From the NCBI GenBank assembly GCA_020796225.1, contig CM036755.1, positions 11,799,994-11,863,993 of the forward strand: a stretch of DNA of 64,000 nucleotides, read 5' to 3'. The DNA comes from Arion vulgaris (Eukaryota > Mollusca > Gastropoda > Stylommatophora > Arionidae). The translations under genes and the position numbers were made by a program. The notes under the pieces are model-generated. The model was not told where the DNA came from. It made no database searches and was given only the letters and a program-made list of their open reading frames with translations. The stretch's first letter is position 1, and every line of letters begins with the position of its first letter. Shown piece by piece: positions 61,738-64,000 of this stretch.

Positions 61738-62545
61738 AATATAATATTTTTCTAGCCTGTGATAATACTATAGGTGATTAGGGCAGCAACAAATATATAA
61801 TATTTTTCTAGCCTGTGATACTATAGACGATTAGGGCAGCAACAAATATAATATAATATTTTTCTAGCCTGTGATAATACTATAGGCGATTAGGGCAGCA
61901 ACAAATATAATATAATATTTTTCTAGCCTGTGATAATACTATAGGCGATTAGGGCAGCAACAAATATAATATAATATTTTTCTAGCCTGTGATAATACTA
62001 TAGGCGATTAGGGCAGCAACAAATATAATATAATATTTTTCTAGCCTGTGATAATACTATAGGCGATTAGGGCAGCAACAAATATAATATAATATTTTTT
62101 CTAGCCTGTGATAATACTATAGGCGATTAGGGTAGCAACAAATATAATATTATATTTTTCTAGCCTGTGATAATACTATAGGCGATTAGGGCAGCAACAA
62201 ATATAATATAATATTTTTCTAGCCTGTGATACTATAGGCGATTAGGGCAGCAACAAATATAATATTATATTTTTCTAGCCTGTGATACTATAGGCGATTA
62301 GGGCAGCAACAAATATAATATAATATTTTTCTAGCCTGTGATAATACTATAGGCGATTAGGGTAGCAACAAATATAATATAATATTTTTCTAGCCTGTGA
62401 TAATACTATAGGCGATTAGGGCAGCAACAAATATAATATAATATTTTTCTAGCCTGTGATACTATAGGCGATTAGGGCAGCAACAAATATAATATAATAT
62501 TTTTCTAGCCTGTGATACTATAGGCGATTAGGGCAGCAACAAATG
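61738..62545. repeat. About 58-bp minisatellite, about 14 copies, made of a LINE 3' end
   Basis: Unit aatataatataatatttttc + tagcctgtgataatactata + ggcgattagggcagcaac, with 54-bp variants lacking one aata/taat. The minus-strand unit reads V-A-A-L-I-A-Y-S then a stop, which continues the terminal codons of the LINE at 62545-63010. Confidence 0.93.
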
Positions 62546-63010
62546 CACACAATCTTTCTCTGTTCATGGCCATCCTCAGTATTGTGTTCTGGTTGTGATT
62601 CGTTTCTGTTCTCCTCCAGGTTGTTTTGAGCCTCTCATGTTTTTGTTTACGTTCTGATGTCCATCTCAGTGCAGTTTTCACAACAGTTAGTCATCATGCA
62701 TATCACATATCTGATCCAACTCCAGCATTGCTTTGAATGATGGTGCTCATATTCTCTTGATGAAACAATGTGAGTTCTTGGTTAGAGATAGTTCTTGGCC
62801 AGAACATTCATAAGATCTTTTGCAGACAAGTTATAATAGAAGGTGGACAATTTGGACAAATCTTGATCTGTCATTTTCCAACAATCTGATCTGTGTAGTA
62901 AAGTTGATAGCAGATAGCTGCGATTTATTACTATCGGCATCTTGGTACAAATGCTGCATTGGGCTAATTTCCAGATTGTCTGAAATATAATACTATATGC
63001 CAATTCTGAA
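62545..63010 (-). mobile_element. LINE RT C-terminal fragment (minus strand)
   Basis: The minus strand reads L-L-S-T-L-L-H-R-S-D-C-W-K-M-T, D-L-S-K-L-S-T-F-Y, then T-A-L-R-W-T-S-E-R-K and finally R-L-C-A-F-V-A-A-L, with frameshifts. Its end is tandemly repeated to the left. Confidence 0.82.
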
Positions 63011-63254
63011 ATCTACCATGAACATAACTAGTTAGTGTAACAGGAGAAAAAGATGTTGCTGATTGAAGTGTGCGGATCTATAACTTTAAGAGTTGTGAGA
63101 CCGTGCTAGTAATGTTGTACCCTTTGTTCAAAGTGATATTTGCAAGATAGACTTCAAGCAAAAGTTGATGTCAAGATAAAACGGGGGGAAGGAAGATTTC
63201 AATTTGTTATTTCGCTTGTCAAAGGCCGTTCTGGCTTTAAACAGTCTAATGCTG

Positions 63255-63435
63255 CCATCTTCGCTTCTCCAGTGGTCTCTGTAGCAAAATAATAAAGCTA
63301 TTTGACCTGCAATTCTGAAAGCCGTAGGTTCGATCCAGACTGCATCATTTGGTTAACAAGTACATCTTTTAAAGATCCTAGGATTGTTGCTAGAGCTACA
63401 GAGTTCATATTTTTGCAAGTCTTAGAGTTTTCACC
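63255..63435 (+). mobile_element. tRNA-like SINE (plus strand)
   Basis: gtctctgtagcaaaataata (A-box-like), taggttcgatccagac (B-box), then gatcctaggattgttgctag and ctacagagttcatatttttg, which are the reverse complement of 19180-19215. Confidence 0.7.
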
Positions 63436-63464
63436 AGTGTGTGGAGGTGAAATTCTACACCAAC

Positions 63465-63580
63465 CCATGCCCATGATATTTTTACCATTCTTCTATAAAA
63501 CTATATCTCTGTACTCTCTAATAATTTACCATTCTTGTTATTTCATACCCATGATTCACATGAAAGTAAATATATGAAAT
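63465..63580 (-). mobile_element. Short RTE-like LINE remnant (minus strand)
   Basis: ccattcttctataaaactat...atctctgt and cccatgattcacatgaa parallel 34505-34590 (E-S-W-T...M-W-F-Y-R-R-M). Heavily decayed. Confidence 0.5.
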
Positions 63581-63724
63581 TTTAAAAACAATGAAAATGA
63601 AAACCCAAATCTATATTATAAATTAATATTCCCATTATATATTGCGATACCAGTAATGACTTCAGTTGGCCACCCTTCACACAACACAACCACAACTTAT
63701 TAACTAAAAAATTAGTAGCAATTT

Positions 63725-64000
63725 AAATCGCCAGAGTGGTTACCAGGGTAAAGAATAGAACCACTGTTACCTTTCATGCATGTCGTAAGAGGCGACTAAG
63801 GAGGTTGAGCATGGGGCTAGCTACTCCACCCCTTAAAAAACACTAGATAGCTACGGAAACCACAACCAGGAAAATTCATAGTTCGCAGCAAAGAAGAAAG
63901 ACCCCGCAAGGAGGGATTCATGAAGCGACCCAGTGAACACACTCTGCGAAAAACCCCTAACAGCATCATGAGACAGGCTCTCTGATGGAACCCCCAGAGT
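63725..64000 (+). mobile_element. Retroelement 5' end containing gtcgtaagaggcgactaa, cut by window edge
   Basis: gggtaaagaatagaaccact, tgcatgtcgtaagaggcgac and ggggctagctac resemble the start of SINE A and 22365-22580 but continue into different, more GC-rich sequence. Possibly the 5' region of the LINE that SINE A derives from. Confidence 0.55.

Overview
This window is AT-rich animal genomic DNA with small exons, long introns, many non-LTR retrotransposon fragments and tRNA-derived SINEs. The mix of RTE-type LINEs, short GAA-tailed SINEs and minisatellites suggests an invertebrate, most likely a lophotrochozoan such as a mollusc. That taxonomic call is inference. There is no sign of bacterial organisation.

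Positions 1-54066, plus strand, carry the 3' part of one gene for a secreted or cell-surface multi-EGF protein. I can place 17 exons (about 2.0 kb of coding sequence in 54 kb). They keep one reading frame through every junction. Exon 1 (partial) and exons 2-10 each encode one EGF-like module; eight of these carry the D-x-D-E-C calcium-binding start and the C-x-N-x4-[FY]-x-C-x-C hydroxylation signature. Exons 11-15 encode six short WIF/VWDE-type EGF modules. Exons 16-17 encode an EMI-like cysteine-rich tail and the stop codon. The 5' exons lie before position 1.

The minus strand at 58373-58833 holds the last coding exon of a UPF0598 (C8orf82-like) gene, convergent with the EGF gene. Its earlier exons were not found and are probably beyond position 64000.

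Nearly all remaining DNA is repeats. (a) About thirty tandem arrays, with periods from 10 to about 92 bp, fill the introns. Several lie within tens of bases of splice sites. The largest are 45670-49526 (16 bp), 37915-39590 (21 bp), 52402-53905 (78 bp) and 12605-13449 (49 bp). (b) LINE copies: one nearly full-length RTE element at 34187-37532 with an 11-bp target-site duplication, truncated RTE copies, and many 3' fragments of at least four other LINE families. (c) SINE-like families: A (about 260 bp, GAA tail), B (about 150-170 bp, GAA tail), C (about 450 bp, tRNA-derived head) and others with tRNA-like boxes. Several have clear target-site duplications. (d) DNA transposons: a 2.2-kb IS630/Tc1/mariner-type element with 105-bp inverted repeats and a broken transposase with an unusually long D-to-E spacer (9038-11224), a smaller non-autonomous relative (41642-42519), and a fold-back element (51106-52171) with a LINE nested in it.

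A recurrent pattern is that tandem arrays appear to start from the 3' end of a LINE or the edge of a SINE, sometimes joined to intron sequence. Splice sites, phases and duplications were read by eye; no alignment or transcript evidence was available.
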